The notes: generated by a model not told the origin, from the sequence alone. DNA of 64,000 bases from Crocosphaera sp. (GCF_030064895.1 NZ_JASJEB010000001.1:62001-126000); one strand, 5' to 3'; positions 17,762 to 29,037 are shown, counted from the stretch's first letter. Translations and numbers: made by a program.

Positions 17762-18886
17762 ATGTCTACTGAATACTTAACTATTAAAAAACTTACGGAG
17801 ACAGTAGGAGGAGGAATAACGCCCCGCATGGTGCGTCACTATCATCAAATAGGTTTACTACCCGAAGCCATTAGATCCCCGAGTAACTACCGTCTGTATA
17901 CCCAAAACCATGTCCAGTATCTACGATGGATTGTGGCACTCAAACAACAAGGATTTCAATTAGAACATATCCGCAAGCTACTAGAAAATCAATCAGAACC
18001 AGAAGCAAATGTTACGCTGCTCACTCGACTACAGCAGCATTACTATTCGATTATCCAACAGATAACTCGACTACGACAAACAGCATCAGCATTAGAAAGA
18101 TTACTAGGGGGCGATCACTCTTGTCAAACTGTTCAAGCAAAGACAATTGCCCAAATAAAGCAGTTGAATGTTGATCCCGTTGAGTTAGAGGATGAGTTAG
18201 ATCCAATGGATTCTCTTTGGAAAGCTTTTGATGACTCGATACTAGCTCACCCAGAAGCGTTTGAAGAATCTCTAGAAAATCTTTTACCCGATTTATCGGG
18301 GCGATCTGAAATTGAAGTTGATTTAATTTCTCAACTGGTACTAGCCTGTGGAGATGTAAGTTTGGTGCATTTTCTCAAAATTAGTAAGCAGGCGATCGCT
18401 GCTGCTCGCTCCCAACTAAAATCTGGCTGTCAGATCATTGGAGATGTTCAGGCACTCACTGCTATTTTAGATCGTCCTCGTCTTGCCCATCTCGGATGTC
18501 GTGTCGACACCTTAATCGACAATCCGCACATCGTCAGTGCTGCCGAAGCTGAACAAGAATTTTTCCATAGCAAACCTTGGCAACAAAAATTACTCCACCT
18601 AGAACCTGGCTGTATTATAGTCGTCGGCTATGCTCCATCTATATTAGTAAGTATCTGTCAAGCAGTAAAAAATAGACAATTAAAACCTGCTTTAGTTATT
18701 GGGATGCCCGTTGGCTTTAGTCATGCTCCTGCTGCTAAACGCTTGCTAATGGGTTCTGACGTACCTTTTATTACTATTTCAGGAACTTTTGGGGGCGGAT
18801 TATTAGCAGGAACGGCATTAAATGCGATCGCTCAATCTACAATTGAAAAGCCAAATTGCCACTGTTACTTAGATGTTGCTGATTGA
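17762..18886 (+). CDS. coaR: Cobalt-responsive MerR-type activator with precorrin isomerase-like domain
   Basis: 374 aa. Residues 1-75 are a MerR winged helix (ITPRMVRHYHQIGLLPEA, RLYTQNHVQYLRWI). Residues about 110-365 resemble precorrin-8X methylmutase (CbiC/CobH): ACGDVSLVHF, GCQIIGDVQA, VVGYAPSI, VIGMPVGFSHAPAAK. The C-terminus is CHCYLDVAD, with Cys366-His367-Cys368, the motif shown in Synechocystis CoaR to be needed for cobalt sensing. In that system CoaR activates coaT when cobalt is high. The divergent arrangement matches. Confidence 0.93.
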   Translation: MSTEYLTIKKLTETVGGGITPRMVRHYHQIGLLPEAIRSPSNYRLYTQNHVQYLRWIVALKQQGFQLEHIRKLLENQSEPEANVTLLTRLQQHYYSIIQQITRLRQTASALERLLGGDHSCQTVQAKTIAQIKQLNVDPVELEDELDPMDSLWKAFDDSILAHPEAFEESLENLLPDLSGRSEIEVDLISQLVLACGDVSLVHFLKISKQAIAAARSQLKSGCQIIGDVQALTAILDRPRLAHLGCRVDTLIDNPHIVSAAEAEQEFFHSKPWQQKLLHLEPGCIIVVGYAPSILVSICQAVKNRQLKPALVIGMPVGFSHAPAAKRLLMGSDVPFITISGTFGGGLLAGTALNAIAQSTIEKPNCHCYLDVAD

Positions 18887-18955
18887 AAAGTTGATCTTAG
18901 TCTCAAGTTTCTTTTTTTATTTTTGTCCAGATACTTTTGTCACCAAAAATGTTGA

Positions 18956-20062
18956 TCAAGTAATCGATTCCAGGATAAGTTGTTGTCCAATAGTAATTAG
19001 TCCTGGGATATAGAATTCTAAGGAGATATTAATTGTTGTCGAGGGATTGACTGTAAATGTTTGCAGGGTTTGTGATGGTTCACTGGGGGTATTGAGTACG
19101 TCTATGATTCGATTATTAAGACGAATTGGACCATTATAAAGAGAACCCACCGATGCAGAAGTATCGTTAGAAGCAAAAGACAGACGAACATTACGAGGAG
19201 AATTAGAAGAATTAGTCAAGGTGATAGTTAGATCATATTTATGACCGTAATTACCAAAAGTCTCAAAAGAAGAGTCTCCCAAACGCATTAAGTAATCAGT
19301 AGTTTGTTGCCTCGTATTCAATTCTAAGCCTAAATATGATGGTGTAACGGGAATTTCTGCCGTTATTGTCTCAGACCAGAGGGAATGGCGAGAAATTCCC
19401 CCTTCTCGGCCTAGTCGTCCCGTTCCTGGACTGACAATTATTCCCTGGGCTGCAGATCGTTGAGAAAGATTGACCGCATCATTAAAATTCCCAGTGGAGG
19501 TAATAACGTTGTAGATAAACACACTATTGCTGGCAGTTAGTTCAAAACGACCATCGACCATATTTTTCGGACTTAACCTAATGCGATCGATTTCAGATGC
19601 TTTAGCTGGTTGGATATTAATGCCATTAAAGGATACTCTAGGACTGTTATCAAGCCAGTCTCTGGCAACTTGATAACTTTGTCCTTTGCCTCGTCTGGTG
19701 GGGGGAGGGGGAAGGGGAAAATCTCTATTATTTAACATCGAACCACTACCGCTTAAAGTTAGTGTACTATTTCCTGGGTTGGTGGCAAGAAGGTGTAAAA
19801 ACTTATTTCTGGAGGTTTGGTTAATGTGAAATAAATAGATTGCAAAAGAACCACTAAGATTAGTATATCTTCGACTTCCTCGTTCTCCATCCCTGGAGTT
19901 TTGCATCAACCACCCATCGCTAGTAAATTGTTCAGGATTATTACTTTTCCAAATGGGGTTTCCTGAAGGTCTACTGGTTAAAGGGATTAAATCATTTTTC
20001 GAGAGAATTTCTGAAGGACTAAGTAAGCCACTTTTCCACTGACTTGAATCAATATCAACCAT
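18956..20062 (-). CDS. DUF3370 family protein
   Basis: 368 aa without a clear signal peptide. The pattern GWLMQNS...LSGSFAIYLFHINQT...LHLLATNPGNSTLTL matches DUF3370, a beta-rich family found nearly only in cyanobacteria. In family members an N-terminal part is followed by a repeated beta-sandwich and a proline-rich loop, as here (PLPPPPTRRGKG at about 116-127). It contains no catalytic residues that I recognise. It stands alone, convergent with coaR. Function unknown. Confidence 0.7.
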   Translation of the reverse strand: MVDIDSSQWKSGLLSPSEILSKNDLIPLTSRPSGNPIWKSNNPEQFTSDGWLMQNSRDGERGSRRYTNLSGSFAIYLFHINQTSRNKFLHLLATNPGNSTLTLSGSGSMLNNRDFPLPPPPTRRGKGQSYQVARDWLDNSPRVSFNGINIQPAKASEIDRIRLSPKNMVDGRFELTASNSVFIYNVITSTGNFNDAVNLSQRSAAQGIIVSPGTGRLGREGGISRHSLWSETITAEIPVTPSYLGLELNTRQQTTDYLMRLGDSSFETFGNYGHKYDLTITLTNSSNSPRNVRLSFASNDTSASVGSLYNGPIRLNNRIIDVLNTPSEPSQTLQTFTVNPSTTINISLEFYIPGLITIGQQLILESIT

Positions 20063-20401
20063 AATTATCTCTTTGATTTTGATAATGAATAATTATTTTT
20101 TCCTAAATTATATAACCTCATCAAATAATATCTTCAATGTATCTAAATATATCAATTTATAAGCTCAATATGTAAAATTTTGTAAATAATTAATCTTAAG
20201 AGTTAGGAGTTAGGAGTTGAAGTTTTTTCCATGAGAAAAGAAGGGTTTAAGACTCTTGATTTTGAGTAGTTTTTTATAAATTTCCTTATATCGAACTCAG
20301 GTTTATAATAATTTAGCATCAAAATAAAACCCTGTTGCTAGTTTTCTATTCCCTCTCAGAAGTAGCTATATTGCTCGAAGTTTTAATATAAAATTATAAT
20401 T
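20063..20401. repeat. Intergenic region with dispersed repeat copy 2 (20200-20301)
   Basis: This 339-bp spacer holds an inverted copy of the repeat at 8359-8478: it begins with the GAGTTAGGAGTTAGGAG tail and ends at TATCGAACTCAGG. The remaining AT-rich sequence carries no gene that I can see. Confidence 0.6.
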
Positions 20402-21220
20402 TTATTTTTCAGCAATAACTGTTAGTGTCATGATCTCATTCCAGATTCCTTTAGGGGTTAATCTTGTTTCTAATTCTTGATAATAATCCAGTTTTGCAGC
20501 TTCTAATTTTTCTTTTGAAAGGGTTTGAAAAGGAAAGAGATTATTATTATTAACGGGGAAATTAATCATCATTTGCCATTTATTTTTTACAGTTTCCAAA
20601 TTAACATAATGACCTAATTGATCTTGATGAATTTCTATGTTTTTGAATCCAACACTTTTGAGAAGATTATAACAAGTTTCTTTTGAACCTATTTTTTTGT
20701 GCCAATGGGGAAAATTAATGTTATATTTAGGAGCAATTTTACTCAAGGTATATCCTTCAATAAAAGAAGTTTCTGACCAATAATTAAACCCTATTTTACC
20801 TCCCAATTTTAGCCAATCATAACAACGATTTAGAAGATTACTAATATCATTAAACATAACCATGGCAGCACAACAACTTATTCTCTCAAACTTTTGCTTA
20901 GGTAATTCTAAATTTTCTATATCTGCTTCTAAAAATTCTAGGTTATTTAAGTTTAAAATTTGGGCTTTTTCTTGGGCTTTTTTTAGCATTAATTCGGCAA
21001 TATCAACTCCGATAACATAACCATAGTCCCCTACTTTTTTAGAACATTCAACAGCCATTAAACCTGTTCCTGTGGCAATATCTAAGACATTTTGCTGAGG
21101 TTTAACATCAAGATAACTTAGTAATAAATCAACCAGTTTCGGATGAAAATCACCTTGATCATAAGTGCCACTACGTTGATTATAAAGATTAGCGATCGCT
21201 TGTTGATAAGGAGTTAACAT
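20402..21220 (-). CDS. Class I SAM-dependent methyltransferase
   Basis: 272 aa. Motif I VLDIATGTGLMAVECS (about residues 40-55), motif II GVDIAELMLKKAQEKA and the acidic LEFLEADIENL are of UbiE/Methyltransf_11 type. The C-terminal part, which sets substrate specificity, is not recognisable. It lies 4 bp downstream of a second methyltransferase and is probably co-transcribed with it. The substrate is unknown. Confidence 0.8.
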   Translation of the reverse strand: MLTPYQQAIANLYNQRSGTYDQGDFHPKLVDLLLSYLDVKPQQNVLDIATGTGLMAVECSKKVGDYGYVIGVDIAELMLKKAQEKAQILNLNNLEFLEADIENLELPKQKFERISCCAAMVMFNDISNLLNRCYDWLKLGGKIGFNYWSETSFIEGYTLSKIAPKYNINFPHWHKKIGSKETCYNLLKSVGFKNIEIHQDQLGHYVNLETVKNKWQMMINFPVNNNNLFPFQTLSKEKLEAAKLDYYQELETRLTPKGIWNEIMTLTVIAEK

Positions 21221-21224
21221 TGGC

Positions 21225-21965
21225 TTATTTTTGACCTAATAGGAAAACAAAACGATCGCAAAATTCTAAGTTAGATAAACTAGCATATTTTTCTGTCATT
21301 TCTATTAATCCTTGCTTAAGTTCTTGATCATTAAATCTAGATAATAAAGACATATAACGATTTTTAACCATATTGAAGTAGTTTTCTTTGGGAATAGAAA
21401 CAGCATATTCTACAAAATTAACTTTAGTTTTAAACCCAATTTTTTCAAAGATATTAACTAAATCATTATAATTGGGTTGTACAGATTCATAAACAGACAA
21501 AGCTTGTTGAAATAAAGGATATTCAATAGTAGGAGGAAGCAAAATAATTAATAATATTCCTTGTTCATTTAATCTATCAAATAATCCTTGTAATAATCTT
21601 TCTTTGTCATCTATATGATGAATCATTTCTTTAATTAAAATTTTATCGTATTTTCCTGGTTCATTAGCGAATTCTACAGCATCTTGAACCAGAGGTTGAT
21701 AAGAACTATTTTTTGGTATTTTTGAGAGCATTTTATCAGAAGGATCAACACAAATTATTTTATTTTCTAATTTTATTTGTGAGGCGATACCTTTACTAAA
21801 AATACCTGTTCCACAGCCGAGATCAACTAAATTATCTGTAGATTTTAACTGTAAATTTTCAATGATTTTCTTGCTTAAAAATTCAATAAAATCTGAGGAA
21901 TTTCCCCAAAAATCGTCGTACTGTCTAGCTAATTTTTGATAATGTTCTTGAATAGAATATTTCAT
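21225..21965 (-). CDS. Class I SAM-dependent methyltransferase
   Basis: 246 aa. LVDLGCGTGIFSKGIA (motif I, about residues 47-62), ICVDPSDKMLSKIP (motif II) and YDKILIKEMIHHIDD form a complete SAM-binding fold. It is the first gene of a two-gene operon with another methyltransferase 4 bp downstream, which could act successively on one substrate (inference). No biosynthetic neighbours identify the pathway. Confidence 0.8.
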   Translation of the reverse strand: MKYSIQEHYQKLARQYDDFWGNSSDFIEFLSKKIIENLQLKSTDNLVDLGCGTGIFSKGIASQIKLENKIICVDPSDKMLSKIPKNSSYQPLVQDAVEFANEPGKYDKILIKEMIHHIDDKERLLQGLFDRLNEQGILLIILLPPTIEYPLFQQALSVYESVQPNYNDLVNIFEKIGFKTKVNFVEYAVSIPKENYFNMVKNRYMSLLSRFNDQELKQGLIEMTEKYASLSNLEFCDRFVFLLGQK

Positions 21966-22216
21966 AATATTATCTCTTGAAGTATTTTAATGAGACTTCT
22001 CGTACCTTGCAATGACAAGTTATACCAAATCCGTACTCTCAAACCTATCTTATTTTCTAGAAGAGGCAGTGGGTAGGAGGCAGCAGGCAGGAGGTTTTTC
22101 AAGTTGTAAGCTATGGAATTTAAAAGGGGGTATAGCAAGGGGATTTAGTATTAGATATGTGGAGAGGGATTTAGCATTGCTAAACCCCTACAGACTGTCA
22201 ACAATAACAAGTAGTT

Positions 22217-22834
22217 TTATAAAGCGTCTTTAATAACATCAACTAAGCTAGTTCCTCCCCAAATAGCAACCATAATAATAGAAGTAGAAAGAACAGCAGC
22301 AAGACAACAAATAACCAACCCTCCTAAACTAATAAAACCATCGTCTTCTTGTAGTCCAAAAGCCGTTACAAAAATACCGATCGCAGGTAAAGTATTAGTT
22401 CCAGGAATAGGAATCATCATAGAAATGGACATTAAAGCGATGGCAACTCCAATAATAATTCTGCCAGGAAAACTGGTACAAATATAGCTCATTCTGGGAC
22501 GAGTTAAGGCTTCAATTTTTTTTAACCAAGGATTACCTTTTTTAAGAAAAGCTTGGACAGTTGTTAACTTCATTGATCCTTTCATCATTTTTTGAGGAAG
22601 CCAAGGAATTTTTGAGCCTGCAATCAGTTGAATAGCCAACAAAAACATCAAAATTCCAAAGGGAATAGAATAACCAGGTGCCGGAACTGGTAAAGCAGAA
22701 GGTAAGGCTAGAATGACGAATAAAAAGCCAAAAACCCGTTCTCCAGCTAACTCTAAGATATCAATTAATTTTATATCTGAGGAGCGTTCTTCCTCAAAAA
22801 AATAACGATGTAATTCTACTGATAATTTTGCCAT
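22217..22834 (-). CDS. ExoD-like membrane protein
   Basis: The ATG at 22834 gives MAKLSVELHRYFF..., about 205 aa. A start at 22885 would add 17 residues but is less likely. Residues about 35-60 (FGFLFVILALPSALPVPAPGYSIPFG), 120-140 and 170-200 are hydrophobic segments. The PSALPVPAPGYS and PIPGTNTLPAIGIFVTAFGL blocks are typical of the ExoD family (exopolysaccharide synthesis). The family's biochemical role is unknown. Stand-alone gene. Confidence 0.85.
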   Translation of the reverse strand: MAKLSVELHRYFFEEERSSDIKLIDILELAGERVFGFLFVILALPSALPVPAPGYSIPFGILMFLLAIQLIAGSKIPWLPQKMMKGSMKLTTVQAFLKKGNPWLKKIEALTRPRMSYICTSFPGRIIIGVAIALMSISMMIPIPGTNTLPAIGIFVTAFGLQEDDGFISLGGLVICCLAAVLSTSIIMVAIWGGTSLVDVIKDAL

Positions 22835-22977
22835 AATGGTGTTATTGGAAAATTTAAAAAGATTGAAAATCAATATACCATACAAAAAAGGGGTAGGAAT
22901 GACCTACCCGAAAATACTTGAAAATTAAAACAAAAACACTAGATACACAGTGTTATTTGCCGTCAGTCTTATTGAAA

Positions 22978-24582
<1,605 letters not shown>

Positions 24583-25587
24583 GTGTCTGATCCCAAACCC
24601 ACCGTTTTGGTTACAGGAGGAGCCGGATATATCGGGTCCCATGCTGTTTTATCTTTACAAAAAGCTGGCTACAATGTCATTGTCTATGATAACCTTTCCT
24701 ATGGCCATCCTGAAATTGTCAAAGATGTTTTAAAGGTTGAATTAATTGTTGGTGATACCAATGATCGCACCCTATTAGATGAGATATTTTCTAGTAGAAA
24801 TATTGCTGCTGTCATGCACTTTGCTGCTTTTATTGCTGTGGGAGAGTCGGTGAGCAATCCGGCTATTTATTATCAAAATAATGTGGCAGCAACTTTAACT
24901 TTATTGGAGGCGATGATAGCTGCTAATATTAATAAGTTTGTCTTTTCTTCTACCTGTGCTATTTATGGGATGCCCCAAGAAGTTCCCATGACAGAAAAGC
25001 ATCCTAATAGCCCGTTAAATGCTTATGCTTCTAGTAAATATATGGTAGAAAAAATTCTCCAAGATTTTGATCGAGCTTATGACTTAAAGTCTGTTGTATT
25101 CCGCTATTTTAACGCTTCAGGGGCTGATACTTCTGGGGATTTAGGGGAAGATCATAACCCAGAAACTCATTTAATTCCTCTCGCTTTATTAACTGCTTTA
25201 AAAAAAAGAGATAATCTCTTTATTTTTGGGACAGATTATGAAACACCTGATGGTACTGCTGTTAGAGATTATATCCATGTCAATGATTTAGCATCGGCCC
25301 ACGTTTTAGGATTGGACTATCTTTTAAATGGAGGTCAAAGTGAAATGTTTAATCTAGGTAATGGCAACGGATTTTCTGTTAGGGAAGTTATTGAAATGGC
25401 CAAGAAAGTAACAGGGGTAGATTTTTTGGTTAAAGAAAGCGATCGCCGTCCTGGAGATGCCCCAATCTTAGTAGGAAGCAGTGAAAAAGCTAGAAATATT
25501 TTAGGCTGGAAACCTCAATACTTTGAGCTTGAAACCATTGTTAATGATGCTTGGCGATGGCACAAAAAACGTCATGGTCAATCCTAA
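24583..25587 (+). CDS. galE: UDP-glucose 4-epimerase
   Basis: 334 aa from the GTG at 24583, chosen because AGGAG lies 6 nt upstream; a TTG at 24553 would add 10 residues. It interconverts UDP-glucose and UDP-galactose for envelope polysaccharide and galactolipid synthesis. The nucleotide-binding GGAGYIGSH, the catalytic YASSK (YxxxK), FRYFNASGAD and the C-terminal SDRRPGDAP block are all present. No sugar operon neighbours; a small coiled-coil gene follows. Confidence 0.95.
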   Translation: MSDPKPTVLVTGGAGYIGSHAVLSLQKAGYNVIVYDNLSYGHPEIVKDVLKVELIVGDTNDRTLLDEIFSSRNIAAVMHFAAFIAVGESVSNPAIYYQNNVAATLTLLEAMIAANINKFVFSSTCAIYGMPQEVPMTEKHPNSPLNAYASSKYMVEKILQDFDRAYDLKSVVFRYFNASGADTSGDLGEDHNPETHLIPLALLTALKKRDNLFIFGTDYETPDGTAVRDYIHVNDLASAHVLGLDYLLNGGQSEMFNLGNGNGFSVREVIEMAKKVTGVDFLVKESDRRPGDAPILVGSSEKARNILGWKPQYFELETIVNDAWRWHKKRHGQS

Positions 25588-25629
25588 ATATTGAGTTTAA
25601 GTTAATAAAAATTAGAAGATTTATCTAAA

Positions 25630-25911
25630 ATGATTCAAAATAATCAAAAATTAGAAACGATTTTAGTACAGATGGGAGAAACTATTATTGCTACTACCGA
25701 AACTATGGAAAGTTTAGCTGCAAAAATGGAAAATCTTGTTGAACAAGTGCAGGAACAAGAACAACAAATACAGCAACAAGGTTATCAAATTTTTGCTTTA
25801 AGTGAGTCGATCCAAAACCTGGTAGATGCTCAAACAGAGTCTAGAGACCAACTAACACAATTAACTTATTTAATTCATACTTTAGTTAATTGTTTAAATC
25901 AGCAAGAATAA
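25630..25911 (+). CDS. Small coiled-coil protein
   Basis: 93 aa of almost pure helix with heptads: LAAKMENLVEQVQEQEQQIQ and LSESIQNLVDAQTESRDQL. No family recognised. It is 42 bp after galE in the same direction and is closed by a hairpin (25913-25933), so it may be the end of a galE transcript. No membrane segment. Confidence 0.55.
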   Translation: MIQNNQKLETILVQMGETIIATTETMESLAAKMENLVEQVQEQEQQIQQQGYQIFALSESIQNLVDAQTESRDQLTQLTYLIHTLVNCLNQQE

Positions 25912-25912
25912 C

Positions 25913-25933
25913 ACCCCATTTTTAATGTGGGGT
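25913..25933 (+). terminator. Hairpin after the coiled-coil gene
   Basis: ACCCCA pairs with TGTGGGGT across a T-rich loop, directly after the stop codon at 25911. It overlaps an alternative start (25925) of the next gene, which argues for the later ATG at 25979. Confidence 0.6.
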
Positions 25934-25978
25934 CTGATTACAAAACTATTCAAATATTTAAACAATGAGGAACTTGAA

Positions 25979-26422
25979 ATGAGAAATTATTCTCCCAAAA
26001 AGTATCTATTTTCTTCCCTATCTTTTCTGCAAATTTTAGTTAACTTATTTTTAATAGGTTGCGCTGAAACTAAAATCTCTCAATGTCGAAAAATTATAAT
26101 TTTGACCCAGAAAATGGCTGAAGAAAGCGAAAATTATCGTCAAACAGAAGACAGACAGAAAGTTTTACAAGTAGCTGATATTTTTGAAGAAACTTCCCAA
26201 CAAATGAAACAATTAAAAATTGAAGACGAAAATTTACAAGAATATCAAATTGGTTTTGCTGATATTTATCAAGGAAATGCCGATACAACTCGTCAATTTG
26301 TAGCTGCTTTGAATGATAAAGATATTGATAAAGCTAGGTTAATGCAGCAACAGGTTCAACAACTGGGTAAAAAAGAACAAGAGTTGGGAGCAAAAATGAA
26401 AGATTATTGTCAAGATAATTAA
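25979..26422 (+). CDS. Lipoprotein, helical
   Basis: 147 aa from the ATG at 25979 (GAGGAAC nearby). A basic N-terminus (MRNYSPKKY) and hydrophobic stretch end in the lipobox LIGC, giving a lipid-modified Cys at about residue 29. The mature protein is helical and charged (KMAEESENYRQTEDRQKVLQ; KDIDKARLMQQQVQQLGKKE). Related cyanobacterial lipoproteins are unassigned; a structural or chaperone-like role at the membrane is possible. Confidence 0.65.
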   Translation: MRNYSPKKYLFSSLSFLQILVNLFLIGCAETKISQCRKIIILTQKMAEESENYRQTEDRQKVLQVADIFEETSQQMKQLKIEDENLQEYQIGFADIYQGNADTTRQFVAALNDKDIDKARLMQQQVQQLGKKEQELGAKMKDYCQDN

Positions 26423-26784
26423 TAATGGATAATGGATAATGTAGAATGACAGAAAAAATTAATTCTATATTGTAGATTCTATATTATTGTCCCATTTTTA
26501 TTAACTTAGATTATAGATATTTATATTCTAGGAGTTAACATTCCTTAACCCCTACCCAAATGTTTTATAGGGGTCAACGGCCGTTGACCAAACATTGAAC
26601 ATTGAACTGCCGACCCACCTCGAATTCAATTCGAGGTGGAAAGCGGCAGTGCATTCCGCACATTGAACATTTTGGTTTCAAGTCTCTCCCTTTAGGGAGA
26701 AAGAAGTTTGGGAGAGGTTTCAAGCCTACTTCCAAACGAATGATAAATGATAAATGAAATGACCCCTACTTTAGGAAATTGATA
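26423..26784. repeat. Intergenic region with compound hairpin repeats
   Basis: Four palindromic units lie here. GGTCAACGG/CCGTTGACC (26572-26589) is a perfect 18-bp palindrome. CCACCTCGAATT (26615-26626) pairs with AATTCGAGGTGG (26628-26639), enclosed by CTGCCG...CGGCAG (26607-26649). TCTCCC-TTTA-GGGAGA follows at about 26686-26701. CATTGAAC or CATTGAAC-like direct repeats flank the large hairpin. No gene seen. Confidence 0.55.
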
Positions 26785-27630
26785 TTATAATAACTCTCTT
26801 AACCGTTCATCTTGCCAATAACTATTAAATATTTCGTTATTTTTAGCAAGATCAAGTATGGTATTAGGGGCAATATCAATGGCTTCTAATAAGCAGTTAA
26901 TCGCTTCATCATTGTTATTTAAAGCTCCATGACAATGACCTTGATAATACCAAGCATATTGATCATTTGGTTCTGCATCTAAGGCTTTTTGATAACAATT
27001 AATTCCCTCATCAAAACGGTTTAATTTTTGGAAAATTTTTCCCTTTTGATACCATGACCAATAATCACGGGGTTTAATTAATAAGGCTTTTTCGTAGTTG
27101 CTTAAAGCTGTTTCTAACTCTCCTTGATGGCGTAAACAGTCTCCCTTGCGATACCATGACCAATAATCATTCGGTCTGATGGCTAACGCTTGATCATAAG
27201 ATGCGATCGCTTCGGAATATTTTTCCCACAAACGATACGCTTCGGCGATACGATATTGCGCCCAATAATCGTTAGAATAAATCAATAAAGCCTTTTTGAA
27301 ACAGTTAATGGCGTTTTGGTACTCTTTTAACTCTTCAAGATGCACACAGCCTTGATCGTACCAAGACCAATAATTATTTGGTTCTATGGTAGCTGCATTT
27401 TCGTAGCTGACGACAGCTTCTTCGTAACGTCCTAACTCTTCTAATGTCATACCCTTTTTATACCAAGCCCAATAGTCATTTGGATAATATTCTAAGGCTT
27501 TTTCGTAACACATTAACGCTTCCGAGAAAAGTTGGTCCATACGGAATCTATTTCCCTGTTGATACCAACTTTGATAACTGTCGGGACGACATTCTAAAGG
27601 ACGGTAAATAGTCGCTTTGATCTCTATCAT
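26785..27630 (-). CDS. TPR-repeat protein with DYWSWYxxG units
   Basis: 281 aa, about seven TPRs with an unusual consensus in which each unit starts with YWSWYRKG or YWAWYKKG (aromatic-rich). Beyond a possible N-terminal segment there is no signal peptide or other domain. It is divergent from the DUF790 gene. The YWSWY motif gives an aromatic face that could bind peptides; function unknown. Confidence 0.8.
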   Translation of the reverse strand: MIEIKATIYRPLECRPDSYQSWYQQGNRFRMDQLFSEALMCYEKALEYYPNDYWAWYKKGMTLEELGRYEEAVVSYENAATIEPNNYWSWYDQGCVHLEELKEYQNAINCFKKALLIYSNDYWAQYRIAEAYRLWEKYSEAIASYDQALAIRPNDYWSWYRKGDCLRHQGELETALSNYEKALLIKPRDYWSWYQKGKIFQKLNRFDEGINCYQKALDAEPNDQYAWYYQGHCHGALNNNDEAINCLLEAIDIAPNTILDLAKNNEIFNSYWQDERLRELL

Positions 27631-27778
27631 GGCTAGGTCAGGAGATGATACTTGTACTATATGACAATTTATTAAGAATTTATGTAAAACTTACATTGAA
27701 CAATTCAAAAATAACACAATAGCTTATTAGTTAACAGTGATCAGTTAATTTTGTAGAACTAACTAGATAAAATGTCTT

Positions 27779-28993
27779 ATGTTACCTTCAGATTTATTAA
27801 TGTATCGTTACAGTGGAGATACTATTATCCCTAAACGTTTACCTTTAAATGATAGCACAATCGGTTTAGCGGCTGAGGAAATTGATTGTTTTTTAAACTG
27901 TGTCGATCAAACCCAAAAACAGTTAAATGAAAAATTGTCAGAATTAGAAGGAGATAACCCTAATTATCGGGTAAAAAGAGGGTTGGCACACTTATTAAAA
28001 AATCATTTCTCTACCTTTGAAATTGTTAGTCCCCTAGAACCAAAAGAATTAAGAAAAAAAGTATTTAGTCGTTCTGCTGAATCCTTACCTATTCCACAAA
28101 ATAGACCGAAAATATTGGAAAAAATAGCTAGTTTACTAACAGAAGAATTAAAAAGAGAAGTATTACCCAGTGAAATTGAAAGGGGATTATATGCAGACTT
28201 ACAAGAAAATAGAATTTTAACCAGCTTTGAACCACCGGAACCAGAAACCTTAATCCATCGCTACAACATCTCACAAATTCAGGGAGTTTTTTACCGTTCT
28301 AATTATATTGTTATTAATGCTCATCGTAACGATCCTGGGGAATATAAATTGTTATTTCGTTATTTAAAATTGTTTCAATTAATGGCCTATATTGAAGGTG
28401 ATGCTGACACAGGTTTTACCATTACTATTGATGGCCCAACCAGTTTATTTAAACCTAGTACCCGTTACGGTTTATCCTTAGCAAAAATGATTCCTGCATT
28501 ACTTCATGTCAGTAAATGGAGTCTAAAAACCAAGTTACAAACCAAAGATTCTTATACAGGAGGAATCAAAAATAGTTATTTTAATTTAGACGATCATTGT
28601 GGTTTAGTAACCCATTATTCTCGCGGAAAAACCTACGATAGTATGTTAGAAGAATCATTTGCAAAACGATGGGAAAAGTTAAAAACTGATTGGAAATTAG
28701 AGCGAGAAGTTGACTTAATTCCTATTCCTGGAAGTGTTATGATTCCTGACTTTAGATTAGTGCATCCCGATGGGAGAGATTATTTATTAGAAATTGTGGG
28801 TTATTGGCGACCTGAATATTTAAGAAAGAAGTTTTATCAAGTGCAAAATGCTGATAACGATAACATTATTTTAGCTGTTTCTGAACGTTTAAATTTAGAG
28901 AAAGCAGGAGTTGATTTTAATGATACTCCCGCAAAAGTTATCTGGTTTAAAGATAAGTTGAATCCTAAAAATGTTTTGTCTTTATTGGAATAA
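27779..28993 (+). CDS. DUF790 (Bax1-like) nuclease-family protein
   Basis: 404 aa. The opening MLPSDLLMYRYSGDTIIPKRL and the C-terminal block LIPIPGSVMIPDFRLVHPDGRDYLLEIVGYWRPEYLRKK match DUF790, known in archaea as Bax1, the XPB helicase partner with a nuclease-type active site. The IPDFRL...LLEIVGYW stretch carries the D and E of the PD-(D/E)xK-like fold. In many bacteria the gene is next to an XPB-like helicase; here it is not, and the helicase that follows is of UvrD type. Confidence 0.8.
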   Translation: MLPSDLLMYRYSGDTIIPKRLPLNDSTIGLAAEEIDCFLNCVDQTQKQLNEKLSELEGDNPNYRVKRGLAHLLKNHFSTFEIVSPLEPKELRKKVFSRSAESLPIPQNRPKILEKIASLLTEELKREVLPSEIERGLYADLQENRILTSFEPPEPETLIHRYNISQIQGVFYRSNYIVINAHRNDPGEYKLLFRYLKLFQLMAYIEGDADTGFTITIDGPTSLFKPSTRYGLSLAKMIPALLHVSKWSLKTKLQTKDSYTGGIKNSYFNLDDHCGLVTHYSRGKTYDSMLEESFAKRWEKLKTDWKLEREVDLIPIPGSVMIPDFRLVHPDGRDYLLEIVGYWRPEYLRKKFYQVQNADNDNIILAVSERLNLEKAGVDFNDTPAKVIWFKDKLNPKNVLSLLE

Positions 28994-29037
28994 AATTAAT
29001 GATAAGTTCTATGTAATTTAAAAGTAAAAAACGTAGT

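Noticed and set aside
22012-22233. 73-aa open frame
   Set aside because: Composition follows the AGGCAGGAGG-type repeat and it overlaps the end of the ExoD-like gene; no ribosome binding site.
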